Source of the DNA: an uncultured Clostridia bacterium
GTDB lineage: Bacteria; Bacillota; Clostridia; TANB77; CAG-508
Direction: 5' to 3'
DNA length: 13,863 nucleotides
Assembly: GCA_948663505.1 (NCBI GenBank)
Contig: CAPNAQ010000034.1
Coordinates: forward strand, 1-13,863
In this document: positions 1 through 6,744 of the stretch, piece after piece
Layout of the letters: each line of letters begins with the position of its first letter
How positions within the stretch are numbered: the first letter of the stretch is position 1
Made by a program: the position numbers and the translations under genes
The notes under the pieces: generated by a model
Database searches by the model: none
What the model saw: the letters and a program-made list of their open reading frames with translations, nothing else
What the model was told of the DNA's origin: nothing

Positions 1-142
1 ACCTGCATAGTTGTATCAATATTTCACGTATACTCTCTTTGTATACCCCATATATTGCCTTTCTCCTATACTTAGGAATAAATACTATGTGGTACTTACA
101 CATCCATTTGGTGTGTGATAAACTATTTGACTTATTTGCCAT
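1..142 (-). CDS. tnpA: IS200-like transposase TnpA, N-terminal part (runs off window)
   Basis: This reading frame starts at ATG (140-142) and stays open to the window edge (47 codons). It contains 'KYHIVFIPKYRRKAIYG' at about residues 16-32, the strongly conserved N-terminal block of IS200/IS605 TnpA (HUH/Y1 single-strand transposases). The HUH motif and catalytic Tyr would lie downstream, outside the window. A purine-rich ribosome site (GGAAAGGTGA) lies just before the ATG, but it is the 3' arm of the hairpin at 144-211, so translation is probably repressed by RNA folding, as described for IS200. Family assignment is firm; whether the copy is intact cannot be seen. Confidence 0.85.
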   Translation of the reverse strand, partial: MANKSNSLSHTKWMCKYHIVFIPKYRRKAIYGVYKESIREILIQLCR

Positions 143-143
143 T

Positions 144-211
144 AAAATCACCTTTCCTTTCATTTATAATTTCGGCTTGAACAACCTCATTATAAATGGA
201 AAGGTGATTTT
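144..211. terminator. Long bidirectional terminator-like hairpin in the IS200 leader, burying the tnpA ribosome site
   Basis: Positions 144-157 pair perfectly with 198-211, and 162-170 with 189-197, with a 4-nt bulge (158-161) and an 18-nt loop. A T-run follows on the plus strand (208-214) and a shorter TTTT on the minus strand, so it could stop transcription from both sides. On the tnpA (minus) strand the 3' arm holds the Shine-Dalgarno-like GGAAAGG. The arrangement matches the read-through insulation and translational control known in IS200. Confidence 0.75.
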
Positions 212-231
212 TTTGTATAACATACACCGCG

Positions 232-248
232 CACCCGCATAGCGGGTG
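232..248. repeat. Left-end hairpin of the IS200-like element
   Basis: CACCCGC (232-238) and GCGGGTG (242-248) form a perfect 7-bp stem with a 3-nt loop. Small GC-rich hairpins of this kind near the ends of IS200/IS605 elements are recognised by TnpA. It lies between the conserved structured tip (249-298) and the leader terminator. Confidence 0.6.
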
Positions 249-298
249 GTTGATATTTCGCTCGTTTCCGAGCTCAACAGGGTCACGACCCATAATAA
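243..298. repeat. Structured dispersed repeat, copy 1 (IS200 left-end tip)
   Basis: This 56-bp stretch is nearly identical to 10014-10070. Within it GTTGA...TCAAC encloses GCTCG-tttc-CGAGC, followed by GGGTC-ac-GACCC. In copy 2 the inner stem changes to GCACGC-ttc-GCGAGC, so all differences fall in the inner hairpin and pairing is largely kept. It abuts the tnpA leader, so the simplest reading is that it belongs to the IS200 left end. Confidence 0.7.
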
Positions 299-299
299 A

Positions 300-340
300 A
301 AGTCTAAGAATACATACTTTACATACGTATTCTTAGACTT
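300..340 (-). terminator. Intrinsic terminator of the beta-helix surface protein gene
   Basis: Positions 300-313 pair perfectly with 327-340 (14 bp) around a 13-nt loop. On the minus strand the stem is followed by TTTTATT. It lies about 60 bp downstream of the stop codon at 399 and directly before the IS200 tip. Confidence 0.75.
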
Positions 341-398
341 CTCATTCTCTTAAATAAATCAATACGATATTTGTAAAACTTAAAAATAACTACACTTT

Positions 399-1886
399 TT
401 ATTTAATTTTCACTTTTTTGATCTTTGACCATTTTCCTGTGTAAACTCTTCTATTAACAAGTTGAAGTGCTCTTACTCTGACAAACAATTTTTTCTTATT
501 TTTAAGCTTTTTACTAGTAATTACAAATTTAACTTTTTTAACTGTTTTTTTCACTAAAACTTTATTAAATTTCTTTGACTTAGAAATCTGTACTTGATAT
601 TTATTTGCTTTTTTTACTTTCTTTAAAGAAATTTTGATTTTTGCTGCTTTATATTTTTTTGTTGCAGTTTTGCACTTTGCTTTACCTACTTTAATCGCCT
701 TCGTTGGATTATTTGCAGTTGTAGTTTCTACTGCATTTGCTGTAGTTGTTTCTACCTGGGACAATGAACTTGTTGTTGGTGCTTCTGTTGTCTCGATTGG
801 TTTTGTTACTTTGTCACCATAAGGTGATTTGCATACTTCACAAACTGCCTGCTCTTCTTCTGTTGCAGTTCCTCCTGTATGTGCAGCCACATCCTGCTTC
901 TCTCCACATTCACATTCATGCCAGTGGTTATCTTTATCAAATACCCATTCTGAACTAAAATGATGTTCTGCATGTGTGATTTTTATATTATTACCATCCC
1001 ATGATCCAGATGCAATACTTGTATTTTTTATCGTAATAGCTGATTCTGCAAGATTAGTAACTGAAGAAGCGCTTTCTACATTTAACAAACCACCGTTGAT
1101 TTCAATAGCTGCATTCTCTACTGGTCCAAAATGAATAGCAGAAGAACTTCCCCCTAAACTTTTAACTATAACATTGCCAGAATTAAGTATGAACTTTCTT
1201 TCTGTTTCTGAGAATACATCTCCCATATAAATTGCTGAATTTTCAGGTGATTCAACAGTTACGTCACTATTTGTTACTACAAAGTTTCCAACACTGCCCA
1301 TAGAAATTGCTGTGGCATAAGAATATGTACCATGATTTACCTTTGCTTCAAACACACTATTTTCAACAACAATATCTGTATTTGCTGAAACACACTTATC
1401 ATCTGTATTTATAATTACTTTTGTGTCTTTGATTGTCAGCACACCATTCTGGCTGCCATAAGAACCTGATTCAATACCCATATAACCAGATATTTTTAAT
1501 GTACCTTCACCTGTAATTATAACATCATTCGTAGAATCAATTCCCGTATTATAACTATTACTGATTGTATTATCACCTACAAGAACAATTTTCAGGCCTT
1601 CAATCTGTGATGAAATACATCCACCTGAATATCCCATTATCTCAGTAATCTGCGCATTACTCAATGTCAATGTTGCTGTTTCATGATTATATTCTGCTGT
1701 TCCTTCACCACATTGAATTGTAGTTTTGTTTTCTGAAAACTGCTTGCCATTTACTTTTAATTCATAAGTGACAGTAGTGTCTCCTCCTTCATCTCCTTGT
1801 CCCTCGTCAGCATAAGCCATATTTGCGGTGCCGGCAAATATCAAACTTGCACTTAAAACTATTGCCAATACTTTTCTTAATTTCAT
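399..1886 (-). CDS. Secreted beta-helix surface protein with Lys-rich FN3-like C-terminal domain
   Basis: The 495-residue product starts at the ATG at 1886, which has a strong AAGGAGG 9 nt upstream; the longer frame back to 1934 lacks one. A signal peptide covers residues 1-26 (cleavage after AYA). Residues about 40-300 contain short repeated beta-strand turns (for example 'ATLTLSNAQI', 'GVLTIKDTKVIINT'), typical of right-handed beta-helix or carbohydrate-binding surface proteins. A Cys/His module follows (HWHECECG ... CEVC, about 321-354), then a Thr-rich linker (about 361-394). The last ~95 residues are extremely Lys-rich with an FN3-like pattern (KYQVQISKSKKF ... LFVRVRAL ... GKWSKIKKVKIK), common in Lachnospiraceae exported proteins. 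There is no sortase motif. The role is probably cell-surface or glycan interaction; the exact substrate is unknown. It lies 3' of the two-component genes and may be one of their targets, which is inference only. Confidence 0.8.
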   Translation of the reverse strand: MKLRKVLAIVLSASLIFAGTANMAYADEGQGDEGGDTTVTYELKVNGKQFSENKTTIQCGEGTAEYNHETATLTLSNAQITEIMGYSGGCISSQIEGLKIVLVGDNTISNSYNTGIDSTNDVIITGEGTLKISGYMGIESGSYGSQNGVLTIKDTKVIINTDDKCVSANTDIVVENSVFEAKVNHGTYSYATAISMGSVGNFVVTNSDVTVESPENSAIYMGDVFSETERKFILNSGNVIVKSLGGSSSAIHFGPVENAAIEINGGLLNVESASSVTNLAESAITIKNTSIASGSWDGNNIKITHAEHHFSSEWVFDKDNHWHECECGEKQDVAAHTGGTATEEEQAVCEVCKSPYGDKVTKPIETTEAPTTSSLSQVETTTANAVETTTANNPTKAIKVGKAKCKTATKKYKAAKIKISLKKVKKANKYQVQISKSKKFNKVLVKKTVKKVKFVITSKKLKNKKKLFVRVRALQLVNRRVYTGKWSKIKKVKIK

Positions 1887-2023
1887 TAGAAAAACCCTCC
1901 TTCTTTCTTTTTCTTTTTTAATATATTTTATCATTATTAAATCTTTTTTAAGTATTAAATTTATATAAGGTACCCGTTTTTTAATTTATATATAAGTGCT
2001 TTACTAACTTTAACATTATGTTA

Positions 2024-2443
2024 TCAAATAATTGCTGTTTCTTTCAAAATTACAATCTTAAAATATATCCAATTCTGGTTATTAATCTGCTTATTTTCAA
2101 CCATTATATCAAATCCATAGTTTTCTTGATAATCTTTAATTTTAGCTAAACCTAGTCCTCTATTTGAACCTTTCGTAGTATTATCAGACTGAAACATTTC
2201 TATAATTTGTTCTCTAGTTTTGTATTCACATAAATTTCCAACACCAATCATTAATTCATTTGGATTTTCTTCTACATCGAAATAAACTTTTTTGTTATCA
2301 TCACTTCTAAACGTTGTTTCCTCATAAGCATTATCTAACAAAATACCTATTATTTCATTTAAATCAAAAATAGAAATGCAATCTATTTTAGTACTATATA
2401 CAATCACCTTAAATAATACTTCAATCCCTTTTTCTGCTCCCAC
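2024..2443 (-). pseudogene. GHKL ATPase half of the AgrC-like sensor kinase (separated by a frameshift)
   Basis: This frame encodes the catalytic ATP-binding domain of a GHKL/HATPase_c_5 histidine kinase. The N box reads 'GILLDNAYEE' and the G box 'NRGLGLAKIKDY'. Immediately upstream in the same frame, before any possible start, the sequence reads 'VKDPVLAGFLYNKVLVGAEKGI', which is the normal linker of AgrC-type kinases. So this is the second half of the gene whose first half is 2470-3303, not an independent gene with a GTG start at 2443. On its own it could bind ATP but has neither sensor nor phospho-accepting His. Confidence 0.8.
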
Positions 2444-2469
2444 TAAAACTTTATTATATAAAAAACCCG

Positions 2470-3303
2470 CTAAAACTGGATCTTTAACACCAAATAAAAT
2501 TTATTTTCATTTTCGATATGTTTACAATATTCATTTTGTTTTTTTATTAAATCTTCATATGTATGTATCGAAGCATTCATACCTAAAATTGCAATTAAAT
2601 GATTATGAAAATCATGTTGATTTTTCCTAGTTTGTTGGATTAAACGCTGTAAAGATTGATCACAAGTCCTTATGCTACTTATTTGTTCTTCTCGCAATTC
2701 TATTTCATAATTTGCTCTTTGCCATCTTATAATCATATAAATCACTATAATAATAAAAATTATTGATACAATATATACATCTAATGATATCAATTCATTT
2801 TTCTTTATTCTAATCATGTAATACAGAACTATAACAAACGAAACAATTATTACAAATAAATATTCTAATTTTTTATTTTTGCATAAAGATAAACTTTTGG
2901 GAAAAAGCCCCCAACGCCTCAATGTATATATTATAAATAATGTTATTCCATTTATAAACATTACCATTATATTTTCGTTTTTAAATATTTGAAAAACTAA
3001 AACTCCAGGAAAATATGAAATCATCTGAACAATCGTCACCATTAAAATAGATAATATAGTCTTACAAATTGCATCTAACAGTTTTTCATTAAATTCAAGC
3101 AAAACATATGCAACGAAAACAACGTATACTATAATCAGAGTCTCTTTTATAATAATTCCATAACTAACTAATAGCATATATAATATTTCTAGAAAAACAA
3201 AAAATACCGTATTAATTGACAATTTTACCTTTTTATCACGCATTGCATATATACTAACAACAATTGCCCATACCTCTGCAAGCAAATATATTAATTTAAT
3301 CAT
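2470..3303 (-). pseudogene. AgrC-like sensor histidine kinase, membrane sensor and His-box half (frameshifted)
   Basis: Residues 1 to about 195 contain about six hydrophobic membrane segments, as in AgrC-type peptide sensors. A coiled region (about 198-225) leads to the phospho-accepting box 'NQHDFHNHLIAI' with His230. The frame then ends prematurely at 'VLKIQF'. One added base in the run AAATTTTATTTGG (plus strand about 2490-2502) would join it to the GHKL domain encoded at 2024-2470. The ATG overlaps the stop of the response regulator by 8 bp (ATGATTAA), which indicates translational coupling. The break may be a real mutation or a sequence error. No agrB or agrD peptide gene is visible nearby, so the signal it would sense is unknown. 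Confidence 0.85.
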
Positions 3304-4030
3304 TTTTCAACCTATTCATAAACTCTTTTTTCATTCGTGGACCAATATCTAATGTGCCGTATTCATTCATTAAAGTAATATATCTATTAATGGAATCTAC
3401 ACATAAAACATACTTTCTATTAACAATAGTATTTTTACTGCATTGTATGAAATCAGTTGACTCCATTTCCTGTATAATTTTCTTACAGGATTGATATGGT
3501 GCCGTGTGAAGGCCATCCACACAATGATATTTAATAAACCTATTACAGTTTTCAATATAAATAATATCATTTGTGTTAATAGAAAATAACAAACCTTCTC
3601 TTTTGTAATATATAATTTTTGTCTTTTCCTTTGGGGATTCATACTTCAGCACTTCGAGAACAGTTTCCACTAATTCATTTGTATCAAATGTTTTCTCAAA
3701 ATACCGATAACAATGAAGGTAGCTATAAGAATGGAGCTTTGGATCTTCTAATGAGGTTGTAATTATCACTGGCACAAATTTATATTTTTCTATTGTTCTC
3801 ATTCGCTCAATAAACTTAATGCCAGAAACATCTCCCAACACATTTGTATTTAAAATTAAATCCACAATAAAAACAGATATCGACATTTCCATTGCATATT
3901 TGTAAGCCTCTGCACTACAAGTTGCTTTATATATGTTAATATCTGGAATTTTACTTAAAGTATTGCATATTAGATTCATATAATACTCGCTGTCTTCCAC
4001 AACCAGTATATTCTTCTTTATCCCTTTCAT
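3296..4030 (-). CDS. LytTR-family response regulator (AgrA/VirR type)
   Basis: The 244-residue product has an N-terminal receiver domain (about 6-125) with acidic pair Glu12/Asp13, phospho-acceptor Asp57 in 'VFIVDLIL', Thr91/92 and Lys113 in 'FEKTFD'. A LytTR DNA-binding domain follows (about 138-243), including 'IIYIENCNRFIKYHC' and 'FIQCSKNTIVNRKYV'. LytTR proteins bind paired direct repeats upstream of target promoters. The start has AAAGGA 9 nt upstream. It lies 12 bp downstream of an XRE regulator and overlaps the kinase gene by 8 bp, so XRE-regulator-kinase is probably one operon. All key receiver residues are present. Confidence 0.9.
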   Translation of the reverse strand: MKGIKKNILVVEDSEYYMNLICNTLSKIPDINIYKATCSAEAYKYAMEMSISVFIVDLILNTNVLGDVSGIKFIERMRTIEKYKFVPVIITTSLEDPKLHSYSYLHCYRYFEKTFDTNELVETVLEVLKYESPKEKTKIIYYKREGLLFSINTNDIIYIENCNRFIKYHCVDGLHTAPYQSCKKIIQEMESTDFIQCSKNTIVNRKYVLCVDSINRYITLMNEYGTLDIGPRMKKEFMNRLKND

Positions 4031-4042
4031 ACCATTTATCCT

Positions 4043-4426
4043 TTATACTTTTTTATCCAGCAAATCAATAATGTTTTCTAATGGTTCTCTGTACTTCTCA
4101 TTTTCTACTTTGCTCATGTATAACAGCAGACGAAACAATAAATGCAGCTTTTCATTTCCTTCCATTGTTTCAAAAGATAACTCTAACTCTCGTTCTGATT
4201 TCTTTATTCCAAACAAAATATAATCCGGAGTAACATCCAGCTCCTCACATAAGATAATTAACGAAGTTACTGTAATCATATTCTCGCCAGATTCTATTTT
4301 ATAAACTGCCTGAGCCGAAATACCTAAGATATCTCCTAAATTATCCCGCGTGAGATTGTTCATCATTCGAATAGAACGAATTCTCTTTCCTATTGATTTG
4401 CTATATACGTGATCTTTACTCTGCAT
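4043..4426 (-). CDS. XRE-family transcriptional regulator (127 aa), first gene of the two-component operon
   Basis: An HTH_3 (Cro/C1-type) domain covers about residues 11-73: 'IGKRIRSIRMMNNLTRDNL' then 'GISAQAVYKIESGE', ending in 'LDVTPDYILFG', the usual end of the domain. A short helical tail (about 74-127) is likely for dimerisation. GGAG lies 8 nt before the ATG at 4426. The gene precedes the response regulator by 12 bp and follows a 16-bp perfect palindrome (4496-4511), so autoregulation or control of the two-component genes is plausible. There is no sign of a phage setting. Confidence 0.85.
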   Translation of the reverse strand: MQSKDHVYSKSIGKRIRSIRMMNNLTRDNLGDILGISAQAVYKIESGENMITVTSLIILCEELDVTPDYILFGIKKSERELELSFETMEGNEKLHLLFRLLLYMSKVENEKYREPLENIIDLLDKKV

Positions 4427-4495
4427 AATATTTCTCCAATATAAATTATTCTTTTAATTATATAAGTCTTATTATCCACCAGCCACGTATTTTCA

Positions 4496-4511
4496 ATACT
4501 ATATATAGTAT
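4496..4511. promoter_or_regulatory. Perfect 16-bp palindrome, possible XRE operator
   Basis: ATACTATATATAGTAT is its own reverse complement and lies 70 bp upstream of the 127-aa XRE gene, in the gap between two XRE genes. A TATAAT-like box lies between it and the ribosome site (plus strand about 4458-4465). XRE dimers typically bind such palindromes. The AT-rich sequence raises the chance of coincidence. Confidence 0.35.
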
Positions 4512-4600
4512 CAATAATTCATTTTTTCTTTTGTTTATAGATTTTTTTACATACTTATCACCTCTTTAACTAATAACTTTCAGTCATAATTTATAAAATG

Positions 4601-4915
4601 TTATTTGACTTCGCTTTCTCTTAGTTTAATTATTTCTAAAGCCATGGTATAAAGTAACTTTTGTTCCTTTGTATCCAATTGCACTAAAACACTTACTAAT
4701 TCATTACTTAAATTTCTTTCTTCTCCTAAAATTAAGTAATCACAAGTTACATTCAGGGCTTTGGCAATCTTGTATAGCGTAATGTAAGACACTCCCCTTT
4801 TTCCTGCTTCTATATCATACAAAAATTTTGTTGATATATCTGCTTTTTGTGACAACTCCTTTACCGACAGCCGTCTTGCACATCTTACGCTCTTTATCAT
4901 ATTGTTAATGTTCAT
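4601..4915 (-). CDS. XRE-family transcriptional regulator (104 aa)
   Basis: An HTH_3 domain occupies about residues 5-63: 'IKSVRCARRLSVKELSQKA' followed by 'ISTKFLYDIEAGKRGVSY' and ending 'LNVTCDYLILGEE'. A short C-terminal helix follows (to 104). A GGGGGG-rich ribosome site lies about 6 nt upstream of the ATG at 4915, and a TATAAT box lies on the minus strand at about 4937-4942, so it probably has its own promoter. It is 174 bp upstream of the second XRE gene. It belongs to the same broad family but is not a close duplicate. The target is unknown. Confidence 0.85.
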   Translation of the reverse strand: MNINNMIKSVRCARRLSVKELSQKADISTKFLYDIEAGKRGVSYITLYKIAKALNVTCDYLILGEERNLSNELVSVLVQLDTKEQKLLYTMALEIIKLRESEVK

Positions 4916-5230
4916 AAATTTCCCCCCTAGTAACTATTATATGAAAAAAACCACATAATCTTAAAAAACTGTAAAATGTATAGCATTTTTCCTAACAAGT
5001 GTATATAATCTTAGATATTTTGATTTTATTTTAATTTTAAACATATTCAAAACCAAGTTATACAACACCCGTTTTCAACGCTTTTCCCAAACGCCACATT
5101 TTTTCTTATGTTTTTTACAAATACTATAAGGTAATATGTCTCCAGGATAAACCCACGACTGTTCACTGTATTTTATACTATAGCTCCCATTATTTTCCAA
5201 TTATAACATAAAAAGTTATTCAATTATACA
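4916..5230. other. Gene-poor intergenic region with a weak 41-codon reading frame
   Basis: This AT-rich gap holds the upstream region of the 104-aa XRE gene. On the minus strand, 5200-5075 reads TTG...TGA with a protein-like composition ('SYSIKYSEQSWVYPGDILPYS', Lys/Cys-rich end). It has no ribosome site and only a TTG start directly after a stop codon, so it may be a gene remnant or chance. I see no RNA gene here. Confidence 0.25.
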
Positions 5231-5267
5231 AAAACTCCAGTTTCCTTTAATTTGGAACTGGAGTTTT
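5231..5267 (-). terminator. Intrinsic terminator after the 157-aa conserved gene
   Basis: AAAACTCCAGTT (5231-5242) pairs with AACTGGAGTTTT (5256-5267), extended by a G-T and a C-G pair. On the minus strand the stem is followed by TTTTTGTAT. It begins 12 bp beyond the stop codon of the gene at 5279-5752. Confidence 0.85.
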
Positions 5268-5278
5268 ATATTACTATT

Positions 5279-5752
5279 TTAACATAACACCACTATTTTT
5301 CTTGGAGTTGTCTGTGGCGGTATACTTCTTGTCGTAACCGTATAATAAACTAACAAATTACGATTTCCCAAATTGCAGTTAAAATTCTGTCCATTCAGTG
5401 TCGTAATTGTAGTATTCCTTGCCACATTGAGCTGTAACGCCCCATCTGTAGAAACAAGATTATTGTCAAAATGATTAATCATAACCTGTTCATTTCTGCC
5501 AATCACTGTCACAAGCTGTGCAGTATACTGTGGTGGGAAAATCAGTGGTACCGGAAGTGTGCTGTCATAAAATGCTGCAATCTGCATCCCTACACGGAGC
5601 TGCCTGCTGTCTATTACTACTGTCTCTGAATTAATTCTGAAATTTACAATCCCGTTTGCTGTTTGCAGAGACATCATATGGCTGCAACAGTCTCTTTCAC
5701 TCATAATCCGTAATACCGTACCGATTACTGGTACTAGATTTGTATAATTCAT
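5279..5752 (-). CDS. Conserved uncharacterised protein (157 aa)
   Basis: A single-domain, mostly beta protein without signal peptide or membrane segment. I recognise the pattern, not a named function. It begins with a short strand-turn region, has a double Cys ('ERDCCSHM', about 19-26), a central 'PVPLIFPPQYTAQLV' (about 67-81), and a conserved end 'NRNLLVYYTVTTRSIPPQTTPRKIVVLC'. Similar proteins of this length, with the 'PVPLIFPPQ' and 'TRSIPxQTTP...IVVLC' blocks, occur widely in spore-forming Clostridia. The start at 5752 has AAAGGA about 9 nt upstream. It stands apart from its neighbours, with its own terminator. It is probably a stable host gene just outside the Rhs-associated accessory region. 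Confidence 0.75.
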   Translation of the reverse strand: MNYTNLVPVIGTVLRIMSERDCCSHMMSLQTANGIVNFRINSETVVIDSRQLRVGMQIAAFYDSTLPVPLIFPPQYTAQLVTVIGRNEQVMINHFDNNLVSTDGALQLNVARNTTITTLNGQNFNCNLGNRNLLVYYTVTTRSIPPQTTPRKIVVLC

Positions 5753-5807
5753 AAAAATATCCTTTTTTCTTTAAATTATGTATTATTATGTAATAATGTT
5801 CCCATAC

Positions 5808-6272
5808 TTACACTACATATCTCTCACCTATAAAATCAAAAGGACATTGAATACATATATATGTAATCTGTTTCATTTCATCATTTACCAATGCAAATTC
5901 ATTACTGTCTCCCACATTATACATATAGATATAAGCGGGCAAATCAAATTTTGAAGTATCATAGATAACACTGGCATACTCATCTTCTACATGTGATAAC
6001 CTGTCCTTTTCTCTTATGTAATCATCATTATCATATTGATATGTCAACAAAATATATTGTGCATCATCAAGAATACTCGCCATATACTTATATTTATACT
6101 CTACTACTTTGGACTTATCCAGTGTTCCCTTTGGTATTAATGCAATGTCATAATAAAAACTTCCCTTGTATTGTCCTACATTTTCAATTGATGTTGTTTC
6201 ATATTTTCTTTCTTTAAAAAACTCATAACCTAAAAATGTAAATCCTACAACAACAATTGCTGCGAACAACAC
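5808..6272 (-). CDS. Membrane-anchored protein of unknown function, N-terminus altered by a recombination junction
   Basis: Residues 1-16 plus the in-frame upstream sequence ('KIWYLIIVLFAAIVVVGFTF') form one membrane helix. The remainder (about 25-154) is an extracytoplasmic domain with many Tyr/Asp residues and the tail 'FALVNDEMKQITYICIQCPFDF'. I have seen this general pattern in small Lachnospiraceae membrane proteins of unknown function. The GTG at 6272 cuts into the helix. In frame upstream there are eight more helix-side codons but no ATG before a stop, and the region overlaps the 3' end of the Ig-like gene. The original start was therefore probably lost when the two genes were joined. 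It may now be translated by coupling to the Ig-like gene, or be inactive. Confidence 0.6.
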   Translation of the reverse strand: MLFAAIVVVGFTFLGYEFFKERKYETTSIENVGQYKGSFYYDIALIPKGTLDKSKVVEYKYKYMASILDDAQYILLTYQYDNDDYIREKDRLSHVEDEYASVIYDTSKFDLPAYIYMYNVGDSNEFALVNDEMKQITYICIQCPFDFIGERYVV

Positions 6273-6277
6273 AATGA

Positions 6278-6673
6278 TTAAGTACCATATTTTATCTTAT
6301 ATCTGCCTTTAGAAAGATTCTTACCAAAAAACTTCTTCCATTTTACTCTAATAATAGTATTACTCTTTTTCCATGCTGTCATTGACATTCGAAATCCTAC
6401 GTTTTCTTTAAATTCTATTTTTTTCCATTTGTTTTTTTCTCTTTTTTTCAATACAAACCTTTCATAAAAATAATAATCCTTATCTCCCTTATTTATAATC
6501 TTTAGTTTTACCTGCTTTTTATTAACAGATAAGACTTTCATCTTTACATGTTTTTTACTTTCTGTCATTGGATACTCAACTGTACTACCATAAACTTCTT
6601 GAATTCCATTATGCATAAATAATATATCACTAAATAAGCAACACACTAATAGTATAACTATAACCTTTTTCAT
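6278..6673 (-). CDS. Secreted Ig-like-fold protein, C-terminally truncated paralogue of the gene at 12199-12618
   Basis: A signal peptide covers about residues 1-29 (cleavage near VYG-S). The mature part has the pattern of small bacterial Ig-like domains (Big_14-like): 'KMKVLSVNKKQVKLKIINKG', 'RFVLKKREKNKWKKIEF', then 'IIRVKWKKFFGKNLSKGRYKI'. The paralogue ends '...KGRYKIDYGLFYKTFRIK', whereas this copy stops at 'KIKYGT', so the final strand (about 12 residues) is missing. A 45-bp stretch (6299-6343) is identical to 12244-12288. A good ribosome site (GGAG, 8 nt spacing) precedes the ATG. Because the paralogue follows an Rhs toxin tip directly, an immunity or accessory role is possible but unproven. 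Confidence 0.7.
   Translation of the reverse strand: MKKVIVILLVCCLFSDILFMHNGIQEVYGSTVEYPMTESKKHVKMKVLSVNKKQVKLKIINKGDKDYYFYERFVLKKREKNKWKKIEFKENVGFRMSMTAWKKSNTIIRVKWKKFFGKNLSKGRYKIKYGT
6299..6343. repeat. 45-bp perfect repeat, copy 1 (end of the Ig-like genes)
   Basis: Identical to 12244-12288 and encodes the shared 'KWKKFFGKNLSKGRYKI' segment. The identity stops close to the point where this copy departs from the Ig-like reading frame, marking a recombination boundary. Confidence 0.9.
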
Positions 6674-6744
6674 TTTAAATCTCCAAAATACTATACTTTA
6701 CTTAATACATCAAACCTTTGATATAACATTTTCGAATATCTATC

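Larger units (their letters stand above)
1..298 (-). mobile_element. IS200-type (IS200/IS605 family) insertion sequence, left end, truncated by window edge
   Basis: The minus strand reads, in order: a structured left end (298-232), a long bidirectional terminator-like hairpin (211-144), and the first 47 codons of a Y1-type transposase (142-1). This is the known layout of IS200: a sub-terminal hairpin, a read-through-blocking hairpin, then tnpA. The outer boundary is inferred. The part shared with the relic at 10014-10070 begins at TTATTAT on the minus strand, which would fit an element sitting 3' of a TTAT-like target. The rest of tnpA and the right end lie outside the window. Confidence 0.75.

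Noticed and set aside
39..242. Plus-strand 67-codon frame
   Set aside because: It runs antisense through tnpA and through the leader hairpin, has no ribosome site, and its second half is only the complement of the terminator.
240..340. Riboswitch followed by a terminator
   Set aside because: The structured block sits beside an IS200 leader and is followed on the plus strand by the hairpin of a minus-strand gene; it matches no riboswitch that I know.
634..958. Two plus-strand frames opposite the surface protein
   Set aside because: Shadows of the Thr-rich linker and Cys/His region; hydrophobic runs arise from the complement of Lys and Thr codons.
1990..2023. Possible AgrD-like peptide between the kinase and the surface protein
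   Set aside because: The only frame there is about 10 codons (MLKLVKHLYIN) without a ribosome site or a Cys; nothing resembles an autoinducing peptide precursor.
2470..2510. Programmed -1 frameshift in the kinase
   Set aside because: No classical slippery heptamer in the right phase and no evident downstream structure; a plain one-base loss explains the break better.
3397..3642. Minus-strand 81-codon frame inside the LytTR gene
   Set aside because: Alternative frame of the response regulator's DNA-binding domain with no ribosome site.
5993..6217. Plus-strand 74-codon frame
   Set aside because: Antisense to the membrane-anchored protein, no ribosome site, no recognisable features.
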